64,000 nucleotides of DNA, taken from positions 1,116,001 to 1,180,000 of the forward strand of contig JADJHN010000002.1 in assembly GCA_016707485.1 (NCBI GenBank), given 5' to 3'. This stretch comes from Lysobacterales bacterium. Lineage in GTDB: Bacteria; Pseudomonadota; Gammaproteobacteria; Xanthomonadales; Rhodanobacteraceae. The notes beneath the pieces were generated by a model. It was not told where the DNA came from and did not search any database. It was given only the letters and a program-made list of their open reading frames with translations. How positions within the stretch are numbered: position 1 is the first letter of the stretch; every line of letters begins with the position of its first letter. This document shows positions 35,720 through 46,997 of this stretch, one piece after another. The position numbers and the translations under genes are program-made.

Positions 35720-37272
35720 TCCGCTTCGAGGAATTGCTGACGCGATCCGCAGGCAACGATCCGCAGCGGATAGCCTTGGTCAACGGTGAGCGTCGGCTGA
35801 GCTATGCGGATTTCGATGCCGGCGCGGATCGTTTCGCCGCCGGCCTGGTCGGGGCGCTGCAGTTTCGTCGCGATGAACGCTGCGTGCTGTTCCTCGACAA
35901 CCGCATCGAGACCGCGATCGGGATCTTCGGCACGCTGCGCGCCGGTGGCGTGTTCAGCGTCCTCAATCCCTCGACCAAGGCCGACAAGCTGGCCTGGGTG
36001 CTGAACGACTGCGAGGCATCCGTGTTGCTGACCCAGGCCAGCCTGCTCGGAGTCGCGCGGAAGGCGGCGGCGCAGGTGCCGAGCCTGCGCCACCTCATCG
36101 TCGTCGATGGCGAAACCGACGAGGACAGCCTGGGCTGGGATGCATTCATGGCGACTGCTCGAGGTTCGCCGCTCGCCGCGCCGGGCATCAACATCGACCT
36201 GGCCATGCTGGTCTATACCTCGGGTTCGACCGGCACGCCCAAGGGCGTGATGATGACGCACCGGAACATGGTGTTCGCCGCCACCTCGATAACCACCTAC
36301 CTGCAGATGCGCAGCGACGATGTCGTGCTCAGCGTGCTGCCGCTGGCCTTCGACTACGGCCTCTACCAGTTGCTGATGTGCGTGATGGTCGGGGCGACCC
36401 TGGTGCTGCAAAAATCCTTCGCCTTTCCGCAGAAGGTGCTGCCGTTGCTGGCTCGCGAGAAGGTCACGATCTTCCCGCTGGTGCCGACCATGGCGGCGCT
36501 GATCGTGCAGTTGCGCAAGTTCGATCCGGTCTGGGCCGCCAGCGTGCGCACGCTGACCAATACCGCCGCCGCGCTGCCGCCCGCGCATATCCGCAGATTG
36601 CAGGAACTGTTTCCACAGGCGCGCATCTTTTCCATGTACGGCATGACTGAATCCAAGCGCTGCACCTGGCTGCCGCCGGAGCATCTTGCCACGCGCCCGG
36701 ACAGTGTCGGCATTGCCATTCCCGGCACCGAGGTCTGGGTTGTCGATGAAGCGGGCAAGCCGGTCGCGGCCAACGTCGTTGGCGAGCTGGTCGTGCGCGG
36801 CGGCCATGTCATGCAGGGTTACTGGCGCAACGAGGAGGCCACGACGAAAGCGCTCGGGCCGGGTCGCCATGCCTGGGAGAAGATCCTGCATACCGGCGAT
36901 TTGTTCCGCATGGACGAGCAGGGCTTCTGCTACTTCGTCGGACGCAAGGACGACATCATCAAGTCGCGTGGCGAGAAGGTCAGCCCGAAGGAAATCGAGA
37001 ATGTGCTGTATGCCTTGCCGGGCGTCATCGAGGCCGCCGTGGTTGGCGTACCCGATGAGGTGCTCGGCCGCGCGCTGAAGGCATTCCTCGTCGTTGCCGA
37101 CGACGTCACGTTGAGCGAGCGCGATGTCATCACGCATTGCCTGGCGCGGCTGGAAGATTTCATGGTGCCGCGCCTGATCGAGTTTCGTGCCGCCTTGCCG
37201 AAGACCGCCACCGGCAAGATCCAGCGCGCCGCCTTGCAAGCCGAGGCCGATGCGGCTCCGACCGGCTCCTAG
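35716..37272 (+). CDS. AMP-forming acyl-CoA ligase, exosortase A-associated type
   Basis: 518 residues, adenylate-forming superfamily. P-loop YTSGSTGTPKGVMMTHRN, FSMYGMTESKRCTWLPPE (A5), HTGDLFRMDEQGFCYFVGRK (A7/A8) and the C-terminal Lys in KTATGKIQR (A10). SESKR/CTWLPP features and the neighbouring ACP and decarboxylase point to the TIGR03098-like exosortase-associated group. It probably activates a small acid and loads the adjacent ACP. Its stop shares a CTAG with the stop of the convergent decarboxylase gene. Confidence 0.9.
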   Translation: MIRFEELLTRSAGNDPQRIALVNGERRLSYADFDAGADRFAAGLVGALQFRRDERCVLFLDNRIETAIGIFGTLRAGGVFSVLNPSTKADKLAWVLNDCEASVLLTQASLLGVARKAAAQVPSLRHLIVVDGETDEDSLGWDAFMATARGSPLAAPGINIDLAMLVYTSGSTGTPKGVMMTHRNMVFAATSITTYLQMRSDDVVLSVLPLAFDYGLYQLLMCVMVGATLVLQKSFAFPQKVLPLLAREKVTIFPLVPTMAALIVQLRKFDPVWAASVRTLTNTAAALPPAHIRRLQELFPQARIFSMYGMTESKRCTWLPPEHLATRPDSVGIAIPGTEVWVVDEAGKPVAANVVGELVVRGGHVMQGYWRNEEATTKALGPGRHAWEKILHTGDLFRMDEQGFCYFVGRKDDIIKSRGEKVSPKEIENVLYALPGVIEAAVVGVPDEVLGRALKAFLVVADDVTLSERDVITHCLARLEDFMVPRLIEFRAALPKTATGKIQRAALQAEADAAPTGS

Positions 37273-38489
37273 ACCAGGGCTTCGATCACGTCCGGATGGC
37301 TGAGAAATCCGCGCGGACTGGCACTGCGGCCATAGGCGCCGGACTGGAAAACCACCACGAGATCACCGGCTTCGGCCACATCCAGTTCGGCGCGATCGGC
37401 GAGCAGATCGAGCGGCGTGCACAGCGGACCGCTGATGCTGGCGATTTCCTTGTCCGCGCCGAGTCGATTGACTGCAACGGGATAGTTGCGGCGCATGACC
37501 TGACCCAGGTTGCCCGATGCAGCAAGATGGTGATGCATGCCGCCGTCGACGATCAGGAAAACCTGTTCGTGGGAGATCTTGCGCTCGATGACGCGGGCAA
37601 CGTAGATGCCGGCTTCGCCGACCAGATAACGGCCGAGTTCGATGGCCAGGCGGGCGCCGGGCATGTCGCGGCGTGCGCGTGCCGCGAGCGTGGCGAGGTT
37701 GTCGCAGACGGCGTGCACATCGAGCGCCGTGTCGCGCAGCGTGTAGGGGATGCCGAAGCCGCCACCGAGATTGAGCAGCCTGGGCGGTTGCGGACAGTGT
37801 TCGATCAAGCCCAGGGCCAGCTCGTAGCTGCGCGTCTGCGCCTCGATGATCGCTTCGGCGTGCAGGTTCTGCGAGCCGGCAAACAAGTGGAAGCCCTCAA
37901 ACGCGAGGCCACTGTCACGGATGCGCCCGAGCATCTCGGGCACGCGCTCGGCATCGATGCCGAACGGCCGCGCACCGCCGCTCATCTTCATGCCGGATGC
38001 GCGCAGCTCGAATGGCAGGTTGACCCGCACGGCGACGCGCGCGGCGGTGCCGGTGCGCTCGCTGGCGCGGACCAGCACATTGATCTCGCGGAAGGATTCC
38101 ACATTGACGAGGATTCCGGCTGCATGCGCCTGGGCAAGTTCGGCATCCGATTTGCCGGGACCGGCGAAGCTGATGCGCGCGGGATCCATGCCGCTGTCGA
38201 GGGCAATGCGCAGTTCACCCGCCGAGGCGACATCAAGGCCATCGACCAGGGCAGCCATCCGGCAGACCAGGGCCGGCATGGGATTGGCCTTGACCGCATA
38301 GTGAAGCTGTACTGCCTCCGGCAACTGCGCACGCAATGCGCTGATGCGCTGTTGGATACGGCCGCGATCATAGAGATAGCACGGCGTCGAGCCGACCGCA
38401 GCGACGATTTCCGAAAGTGGTTTTCCGGCGACGATGAACTCGCCGTCATCATTGCGCTGCCAGATCACCGATGGCAGGTCGCCAATCAT
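37269..38489 (-). CDS. PLP-dependent decarboxylase, exosortase A-associated type
   Basis: 406 residues, fold III PLP enzyme of the LysA/ODC family. PLP Lys in LHYAVKANPMPAL, GGGFGIPY, ELGRYLVGEAG and Cys in SGPLCTPLDLLA. It differs from the true LysA at 61559-62830 and resembles TIGR03099, the decarboxylase that accompanies exosortase-A loci. Start at 38489 gives the family length; an ATG at 38543 would add 18 residues. Likely product: an amine or modified amino acid for the ACP-bound intermediate, by inference. Confidence 0.87.
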   Translation of the reverse strand: MIGDLPSVIWQRNDDGEFIVAGKPLSEIVAAVGSTPCYLYDRGRIQQRISALRAQLPEAVQLHYAVKANPMPALVCRMAALVDGLDVASAGELRIALDSGMDPARISFAGPGKSDAELAQAHAAGILVNVESFREINVLVRASERTGTAARVAVRVNLPFELRASGMKMSGGARPFGIDAERVPEMLGRIRDSGLAFEGFHLFAGSQNLHAEAIIEAQTRSYELALGLIEHCPQPPRLLNLGGGFGIPYTLRDTALDVHAVCDNLATLAARARRDMPGARLAIELGRYLVGEAGIYVARVIERKISHEQVFLIVDGGMHHHLAASGNLGQVMRRNYPVAVNRLGADKEIASISGPLCTPLDLLADRAELDVAEAGDLVVVFQSGAYGRSASPRGFLSHPDVIEALV

Positions 38490-38576
38490 CGCTGCGAACC
38501 ACCCGGCAAGGCGTTGCACGGCGCCGGCGGATCGGCAACGCATGGGGTCTTGCCGGTGTCGCGCTGTTGCATTCCG

Positions 38577-39584
38577 TCAAACCCGATAAAAATCGCGATA
38601 CCACGCGACAAAGTTGGCGACGCCTTGCTCGACCGTTGTCGTCGGTGCATAGGCCGTGTCGCGGCTCAGTTCGGTGACATCGGCATAGGTATCCGGAACG
38701 TCGCCCGGTTGCAGCGGCAACAGGTTCTTCACGGCCTTGCGCCCGACGCTGTCCTCGATCACTTCGATATAGCGTGACAACTCGACCGGCTGGTTGTTGC
38801 CGATGTTGTAGATGCGATACGGGGCCGAGGAGGATGCCGGTGTCGGATGCAGCGGATCGTACGCGGGATCGCCCGCGGGGACCCGATCGAGCGTGCGCAT
38901 GACGCCTTCGACGATGTCATCGATGTAGGTGAAGTCGCGCGTGTGCTTGCCGTGGTTGAACACATCGATGGGTTCGCCGGCAAGGATCTTGCGCGTGAAC
39001 AGGAACAAGGCCATGTCCGGTCGGCCCCAGGGTCCGTAGACGGTGAAGAAGCGCAGGCCGGTCGTCGGCAAGTCAAACAGATGGCTGTAGGTATGCGCCA
39101 TCAACTCGTTGGCTTTCTTGGTCGCCGCATACAGGCTGACCGGATGATCGACCGCATCCTGCACCGAGAACGGCAGCTTGCGATTGGCCCCGTACACCGA
39201 ACTTGACGACGCATAGACCAGATGCTCGACACCGGCATGCCGGCAGGCTTCGAGGATGTTGGTGAAGCCGACGATATTGCTGTCGATGTAGGCGTGCGGA
39301 TTTTCCAGCGAATAGCGCACGCCGGCCTGCGCGGCCAGGTTGACCACGCGCTGCGGCTTGAACCGGGCAAACGCCGCCTCCAGCGCCGCACGGTCTTCCA
39401 GTGCGGCACGCACAAAGCTGAAATTTGCGTGCGGGGTGAGCCGTGCCAGGCGGGCTTCCTTCAAGGCCGGGTCGTAGTAGGCATTGAGATTGTCGTAGCC
39501 GAGCACCTCATCGCCGCGCTCAAGCAGGCGCGCGCTCAATGCCGAACCGATGAATCCGGCAGCGCCGGTGACAAGTACGCGCAT
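38577..39584 (-). CDS. NAD-dependent epimerase (UDP-glucuronate 4-epimerase type)
   Basis: 335 residues, extended SDR. NAD motif VTGAAGFIGSAL at the N-terminus, YDNLNAYYDPALKEAR, NLAAQAGVRYSLENPHAYID and the catalytic SSSVYGANRKLPF ... YAATKKANE (Tyr-x-x-x-Lys). Sequence layout is that of UDP-GlcA/UDP-GalA epimerases (LpsL/WbpP-like). The long upstream in-frame extension to 40145 is antisense shadow of the dehydrogenase. Encoded 20 bases after the TviB-type gene, so both act on UDP-uronic acids in one operon. Confidence 0.93.
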   Translation of the reverse strand: MRVLVTGAAGFIGSALSARLLERGDEVLGYDNLNAYYDPALKEARLARLTPHANFSFVRAALEDRAALEAAFARFKPQRVVNLAAQAGVRYSLENPHAYIDSNIVGFTNILEACRHAGVEHLVYASSSSVYGANRKLPFSVQDAVDHPVSLYAATKKANELMAHTYSHLFDLPTTGLRFFTVYGPWGRPDMALFLFTRKILAGEPIDVFNHGKHTRDFTYIDDIVEGVMRTLDRVPAGDPAYDPLHPTPASSSAPYRIYNIGNNQPVELSRYIEVIEDSVGRKAVKNLLPLQPGDVPDTYADVTELSRDTAYAPTTTVEQGVANFVAWYRDFYRV

Positions 39585-39604
39585 GGGCTGTCTCCAGGTC
39601 CGGG

Positions 39605-40897
<1,293 letters not shown>

Positions 40898-41001
40898 GGA
40901 TCGCTCCCGGTGTATTCAAGCGACAAGTGTAGCAATCGCGCCGCAGCTTGCGGTTTCCACAGCGAAGCATGCCATTGCCGCAGCACACGCCTCGGCATGA
41001 C

Positions 41002-41760
41002 TCACGCCCATCCATGCAGCCGGTATGCCCACATGCCGAGGTATTCCTTGAGCGCGCGCGAACTGCGCTCCAGGGCCGCTGCGCGGGGCATCCATCGCAG
41101 CAGCCAATTTCCGCTCGGCGGGCTGGCCTCGAAATCCGTCGGTGCCGCTATGGCATCGATGCCCAGCTTGCGAAACGTGGCCAGCGCACGCGGCATGTGT
41201 TGCGCCGAAGTCACGAGCAGGATCCGATTGATCCCGCGCGCCTGCAGCAAGGGGAGGGTGTTGATGGCGTTCTCGCGCGTCGTGCGACTCCCGGATTCCA
41301 GAACCAGCGCCGCCTCGGGCACATCAAGGTTCTTGATGAAGGCAGCCATCGCCGGTGCTTCCGGCCAGACCACGCCAAGTTCTTCCGCGCTGCCTCCGGA
41401 AAGGATCACCAACGGTGCCCGCCCGGCGTGAAAAAGTCTCGCGCCAAACCAGACGCGATCCGCCCCGGCTTGCAGGTTGATGCCATGCTCGTCCTCTTCG
41501 ACACCGCCGCCCAGGATCACGATGGCATCGACCACCGGCAGCTCGGTCGGCGCCAGCTGCGGATATTGCTGCTCCAGACTCTCGCCAAGAAGATACGTCG
41601 GCACTGGCAGCGACCATAGCAGCAACCAGCCCAGTCCCAACACGCAACAGGCCATGCCAAGCCGGGGCCAGCGCCTGCGCAGCAACAAGCCGAGCGGAAC
41701 CAGCAGCAGGCACAGGGTCAGCGGATAGATCAACTGGGTCAGGATCTTTCCGATCAGCAT
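41002..41760 (-). CDS. YdcF-like (DUF218) membrane protein
   Basis: 252 residues. Two N-terminal membrane helices (LTQLIYPLTLCLLLVPLGLL; CCVLGLGWLLLWSLPVPTYL), then the DUF218 domain: AIVILGGGVEEDEHGINLQA, LVILSGGSAE, SRTTRENAIN and LLVTSAQHMPRAL. These are ElyC/SanA/YdcF signature motifs linked to envelope polysaccharide assembly. I start at the ATG at 41760; an in-frame ATG at 41862 would add 34 polar residues before the first helix. Located beside polysaccharide genes. Confidence 0.88.
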   Translation of the reverse strand: MLIGKILTQLIYPLTLCLLLVPLGLLLRRRWPRLGMACCVLGLGWLLLWSLPVPTYLLGESLEQQYPQLAPTELPVVDAIVILGGGVEEDEHGINLQAGADRVWFGARLFHAGRAPLVILSGGSAEELGVVWPEAPAMAAFIKNLDVPEAALVLESGSRTTRENAINTLPLLQARGINRILLVTSAQHMPRALATFRKLGIDAIAAPTDFEASPPSGNWLLRWMPRAAALERSSRALKEYLGMWAYRLHGWA

Positions 41761-42110
41761 GAGCACATCCGTTTCCAATGGGTCGTGGGCGCTGCGCAGC
41801 ACGAACACATCGATCCGTCGATCAATCGGCAAGCGGTCGAGGATGAACGCAGCAAGTGCCATCGTCGCACGGATTCGCCGCCTATCCGCAGCATCGCCAC
41901 GTTGCCTCGGTTGTGGTCAAGCGAGTGCGACATTCATCAGGTTTCCATCCGTATCATCTGGCCGTAAGAGTCGTCAGCGAAAATGCTGCGACCCTGCAAC
42001 GAGGTTTCGTCAATGCCGACGCGCTGCGATTGGCTCAGCCATGAACATGCGCATTTTTCCCAGCTTATCGGATACCATCTGGCTACCGGGAAGGCCGGGA
42101 GCAAGAACTC
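41761..42110. other. Intergenic region between YdcF-like gene and the wecA-like pseudogene
   Basis: 350 bases, divergent control region with no convincing gene. On the minus strand a TTGACC -35-like box lies near 41915-41920 but lacks a good -10. On the plus strand GGGAG before 42111 serves as ribosome site for the wecA-like start. ORFs here are antisense shadows. Confidence 0.5.
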
Positions 42111-42777
42111 ATGGATCTTCAATTGTCTGGATTGTGGGGCGCAATCGTTGCGTTTCTGATAACGCTGATCGTGCAGAAATTGCTGATTCCCGTCTCGTCC
42201 CGTTTCAATCTGCTGGATCATCCGGCAGGGCGCAAGGATCACGCTGAACCAACCCCCGTGACCGGCGGCGTGGCGATGCTGGCCGGTCTTGTGCTGGCAT
42301 CGGTGCTGACCTTGCCGGCGATCCATGCACCGCTGGGCGGATTCCTCGGTGCTGCCACCTTGCTGGTGGTCGTCGGCCTGCTCGATGACAAATACGATCT
42401 CGATTGGCGACTGCGCATCCTTGCGCAGATTCTGGCCGCCCTGATCATGATTTATTTCGGCGGCATCCGCGTGCACTACCTGGGCCATTTATTTGGCCAT
42501 GAAAACCTGGTTCTCGGATCGCTGTCGGTTCCGTTCACCGTGTTCGCCACGGTGGGCATCATCAATGCGGTCAACATGATCGATGGTGCCGATGGACTCG
42601 CCGGCCTCCTCGTCCTCGCCGCGCTGGTCATGCTGTCGGCGGCAACCGTGTACTCCGGAAATCAGGCGCTGCTCACGCACTTGCTGCTTGCCATCGGAGC
42701 TGTCTGCGGTTTCCTGCTGTTCAACTTGCGGCATCGCTGGCAACAGTCGGCCAAGTCGTTCATGGGCAATTCCGGGA
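42111..42777 (+). pseudogene. WecA-like undecaprenyl-P sugar-1-P transferase, 3' end missing
   Basis: The first 222 residues read as a polyprenyl-phosphate GlcNAc-1-P transferase with repeated membrane helices, the motif DHPAGRKDHAEPTPVTGG, the catalytic acidic pair in VVGLLDDKYDL, and NAVNMIDGADGLAG. At the conserved FMGNSG motif, where the family continues SM, the sequence instead reads into an O-antigen ligase gene in another frame (stop at 43040). About 100 residues of the normal protein are lost, including the last cytoplasmic loop and final helices, so the product is probably inactive. Confidence 0.85.
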
Positions 42778-43155
42778 ATCGGCACCTTTGTGGCGGCGTT
42801 CCAGCAAGGGGCCAGCGAGGATTTCCTCATGAACGCCTACGTCAACAATGCGCACAACGAATACGCGCAATGGTGGCTGGAGGGGGGCATCATGGCTGTC
42901 ATCGTGATGCTGCTGGCGCTGGCGGCGCTGACCCGGGCCTTGCTCAGTTTGTTGCGCATGCGCCCAGGATCGACCGTCAGGGTTTGCGGGATTGCGGCAA
43001 TGATGGGAATCGGCGTGATCCTCCTGCATTCGACGGTTGACTACCCGTTGCGGACGCAAGCCCTGATGGCGGTTTTTTCCGTGCTCTGTGGCATTGCCGT
43101 TGGCGCGGCCGGAACCGTATCCGCGCCCAGGGCGCAACCGGCTCGCCACGCCTGA
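42769..43155 (+). pseudogene. O-antigen ligase/polymerase (Wzy_C) 3' fragment
   Basis: In the +1 frame relative to the wecA-like piece, codons from about 42769 read IPGIGTFVAAFQQGASEDFL, then AYVNNAHNEYAQWWLEGGI, two membrane helices and VDYPLRTQALMAVF, ending at 43155. These are the C-terminal motifs of the Wzy_C/WaaL family (PxGxG...F, HNxYxQ, DYPLR). There is no start codon of its own at the junction, so it is an untranslated or broken remnant. It lacks about two thirds of the parent protein. Confidence 0.85.
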
Positions 43156-43201
43156 GCGACAGCGCAGCCGGGAATCCGCATCCTGGCCGCGACTCGCGTG
43201 C

Positions 43202-44566
43202 TCAATCCTTCTTCGGCCGCTTCCAGCCGGGCACCGTGCATTGACGGGTGCGGGCCATGGTCAGTTCGCCTTCCGGGGCCGAGCGGGTAATCACCGATCC
43301 GGCGCCAATGGTGGCCTGGTTGCCGATGGTGACCGGGGCCACCAGCGAGGAGTTGGAGCCTATGAAGGCACCGTCGCCAATCGTCGTGCGGTGCTTGTTG
43401 GCGCCGTCGTAATTGCAGGTGATCGTGCCGGCACCGATGTTTGCATGGCTGCCGATGTCGGCATCGCCGACATAGCTCAGGTGGTTGATCTTCGAACCCG
43501 TGCCGAGGCGGGTGTTCTTGGTTTCGACGAAATTGCCGATGCGCGAGCCGGCGCCCAGCTCGGTGCCCGGGCGCAGGCGCGCGAATGGTCCGATCACGCA
43601 CGGGCCGTGGGTGACGAGGCCCTCGATGTCGCAATGGGCCTTGACCACGGTGCCGGCGGCGAGACGGGAATTGGCGATGCGCGTGAACGGCCCGATCGAG
43701 ACTTCATCGCCCAGCTCGACATGGCCTTCGAGGATGACATCAACGTCGATCTCGACATCGCGCCCGACCGTGGTCTTGCCGCGCACATCGAAACGCACCG
43801 GGTCGGAAAAACGCACGCCGAGCGTGGCCAATTCCGTTGCACGCAGGCGCTGGTACTGGCGTTCCAGCGCGGCCAGCTGCCAGGGATCGTTGGCGCCGAA
43901 GACTTCCTGTGGATTCCGGCAATGGCTGGCCTGGGCGGGTTCGCCTTCTTCGCTGGCCTGGGCGAAGACATCGGTGAGGTAGTACTCGCCCTGCGCGTTG
44001 TCGCTGGACAGGTTGTTGAGCCAGACGCGCAGCCGCCGCGCCTCGGCGGCAAGGATGCCGCTGTTGACCCAGGTGATCGCGCGCTGCTCGACGCTGCAGT
44101 CCTTCTCCTCGACGATCGCATGCACGCGGCCAATGCCGTCACGGATGATGCGGCCGTAGCCGTAGGGTTCTTCCAGCTCGGTCACCAGGGCGGTCAATGT
44201 TCCTTTCGCCGCAAGCAAGCCTTCGAGGGTGCTGCGCTGGATCAGCGGCACATCGCCGTAGAGCACGAGTACCTGTGCCAGGTCGGGTATCTCGGGCATG
44301 GCCAGTTTCACTGCATGGCCGGTGCCGCGCTGCTCGGCCTGGTGCACCCAGGTCAGGTCGGGATCTGCAAAGGCGGCGCGGACCTGGTCGCCACCGTGGC
44401 CATAGACGATATGGATTGCCGCCGGCTCCAGTGATCGGGCGACCTCGATGACATGGCCGAGCATTGGCCTGCCGGCCAGCGGCATCAGCACCTTGGGGCG
44501 TGCCGAGCGCATGCGCTTGCCTTCGCCGGCAGCGAGGATGACCACATGCAGCGAGGTGGCGCGCAT
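43202..44566 (-). CDS. glmU: Bifunctional GlmU (GlcN-1-P acetyltransferase / GlcNAc-1-P uridylyltransferase)
   Basis: Last two steps to UDP-GlcNAc. 454 residues, standard length. N-terminal Rossmann uridylyltransferase with LAAGEGKRMRSARPKVL and QAEQRGTGHAV, VLYGDVPLI; C-terminal left-handed beta-helix with hexapeptides and the catalytic His/Lys loop (NFVETKNTRLG, KINHLSYVGDA, GTITCNYDGANKHRT). ATG at 44566 gives the normal N-terminus; the ORF extends 50 codons upstream into repeat DNA. It lies 315 bases after atpC on the same strand, the usual place in this group. Confidence 0.97.
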   Translation of the reverse strand: MRATSLHVVILAAGEGKRMRSARPKVLMPLAGRPMLGHVIEVARSLEPAAIHIVYGHGGDQVRAAFADPDLTWVHQAEQRGTGHAVKLAMPEIPDLAQVLVLYGDVPLIQRSTLEGLLAAKGTLTALVTELEEPYGYGRIIRDGIGRVHAIVEEKDCSVEQRAITWVNSGILAAEARRLRVWLNNLSSDNAQGEYYLTDVFAQASEEGEPAQASHCRNPQEVFGANDPWQLAALERQYQRLRATELATLGVRFSDPVRFDVRGKTTVGRDVEIDVDVILEGHVELGDEVSIGPFTRIANSRLAAGTVVKAHCDIEGLVTHGPCVIGPFARLRPGTELGAGSRIGNFVETKNTRLGTGSKINHLSYVGDADIGSHANIGAGTITCNYDGANKHRTTIGDGAFIGSNSSLVAPVTIGNQATIGAGSVITRSAPEGELTMARTRQCTVPGWKRPKKD

Positions 44567-44881
44567 TGGCGGAATCTCCAGGGGCGGACGGTGAACCTTA
44601 GCGGAAATCGCCCGTTGGGAGAATCGGGAGCGGGGAATCGGGACTAGGTTGAAGCCGGGAATCGGGGATCGGGAAGGATTCAATGCCCTCACGCCCTTTG
44701 CAGGAAGGGCTTTCATGCCCGATGCCGTTCGGCACGTAGCGGAAAGAGCATCGCGCCCGAAGAGGGGACAAGCGGCTGAAGCCGCTTACTACATCGAAGC
44801 GGTCGGGAATCGGGAATCCGAACTCTGAAAAGCTCGGCTTTTACCCACTCCCGACTCCCTGTTCTCGATTCCCGTCTCTTG
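44567..44881. repeat. Composite repeat spacer between atpC and glmU
   Basis: 315 bases without a gene. G-rich heptamer-like runs at about 44617-44663 (GGGAGCGGGGAATCGGGAC; CGGGAATCGGGGATCGGGA) and 44801-44815 face a C-rich block at about 44846-44878 (CACTCCCGACTCCC; CTCGATTCCCGTCTC). Between them are a GCCCTTTgcaggAAGGGC hairpin near 44693-44710, a REP-like AAGCGGCTGAAGCCGCTT at about 44770-44787, and AAAAGCtcgGCTTTT at 44828-44842, a weak terminator candidate for the atp operon. Confidence 0.75.
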
Positions 44882-45304
44882 TCAGTGCTTGAGGCTGCGA
44901 CGCAGTTGTTCGAGTGCCTGCAACTGGGCGAGTGCCTGGGCCAACTGGGCCTGCGCCTCGGCGATTTCCATTGCATCGACACGATTGGCAATGGCGCGCT
45001 CCGCCTCGTCCTTGGCCTTGCGTGCGGCAGCCTCGTCGAGATCGGCGGCACGTTCGGCGGTATCGGCCAGCACCGTGACCACCTGCGGCTGCACCTCGAG
45101 GATGCCGCCGGAAACATAGAAGAACTGCTCCTCGCCATTCTCCAGTTTCAGGCGCACCTGGCCGGGCTTCAAGCGCGTGATCAGCGGCGCATGGCGTGGC
45201 GCAATACCAAGCTCGCCCATCTCGCCAGTGGCAATGACCATGCTCACGTTGCCATGGAAGATTTCCTTCTCGGCACTGACGATGTCGCAGCGGATGGTGC
45301 TCAT
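44882..45304 (-). CDS. atpC: ATP synthase epsilon subunit
   Basis: 140 residues. Stalk subunit of F1, couples rotation and inhibits reverse hydrolysis. N-terminal beta-sandwich with IVSAEKEIFHGNVSMVIATG, GELGIAPRHAPLITRLKPGQ and the C-terminal helical hairpin rich in Ala/Glu. Last gene of the atp operon, separated from atpD by a 125-base spacer that carries a heptamer-type element. Confidence 0.95.
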   Translation of the reverse strand: MSTIRCDIVSAEKEIFHGNVSMVIATGEMGELGIAPRHAPLITRLKPGQVRLKLENGEEQFFYVSGGILEVQPQVVTVLADTAERAADLDEAAARKAKDEAERAIANRVDAMEIAEAQAQLAQALAQLQALEQLRRSLKH

Positions 45305-45333
45305 GGATGCTCTCTCATTACATTCGTTCGCGG

Positions 45334-45422
45334 GAATGGGGAATGGGGAATGGTTAGAAGCCAGGCAAAAGCAAAGCGAAATCCGCTCTGCCGATTCCCG
45401 AGTCCCTTTTCCCTATTCTCGG
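45334..45422. repeat. Heptamer inverted element between atpD and atpC
   Basis: G-rich arm GGGAATGGGGAATGGGGAAT at about 45334-45353 and C-rich arm GATTCCCGAGTCCC ... TTTTCCCTATTCTC to about 45420. Inner GCAAAGCGAAATCCGCTCTGC-like sequence may fold as the hairpin loop. Four closely spaced G-tracts meet the G-quadruplex pattern on the plus strand, which is the template strand of atp transcription. Confidence 0.72.
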
Positions 45423-45429
45423 AAAGCGG

Positions 45430-46863
<1,434 letters not shown>

Positions 46864-46897
46864 TGGGTGGGACTCCATGGAGCTGTTCAAATTTTTC

Positions 46898-46996
46898 GAA
46901 TTGGGAATGGGGAATGGAGAGCAGGGAGTGGGTGGATCAAGTGCAAAGCCTGTTGCTTTGCCGATTCCCTATTCTCCATTCCCGATTCCCGGCTTC
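46898..46996. repeat. Heptamer inverted element between atpG and atpD
   Basis: G-rich arm TTGGGAATGGGGAATGGAGA, then GCAGGGAGTGGG at about 46900-46932, and C-rich arm CGATTCCCTATTCTCCATTC, then CCGATTCCCGGC to about 46994. A central GCAAAGCctgttGCTTTGC hairpin (about 46942-46960) joins the arms. It ends at the last codons of atpG. Confidence 0.75.
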
Positions 46997-46997
46997 A

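Noticed and set aside
42111..43040. A single intact 309-residue membrane protein
   Set aside because: After FMGNSG the frame turns into Arg/Gly-rich nonsense while O-antigen ligase motifs appear in a different frame, so I treat it as a broken junction.
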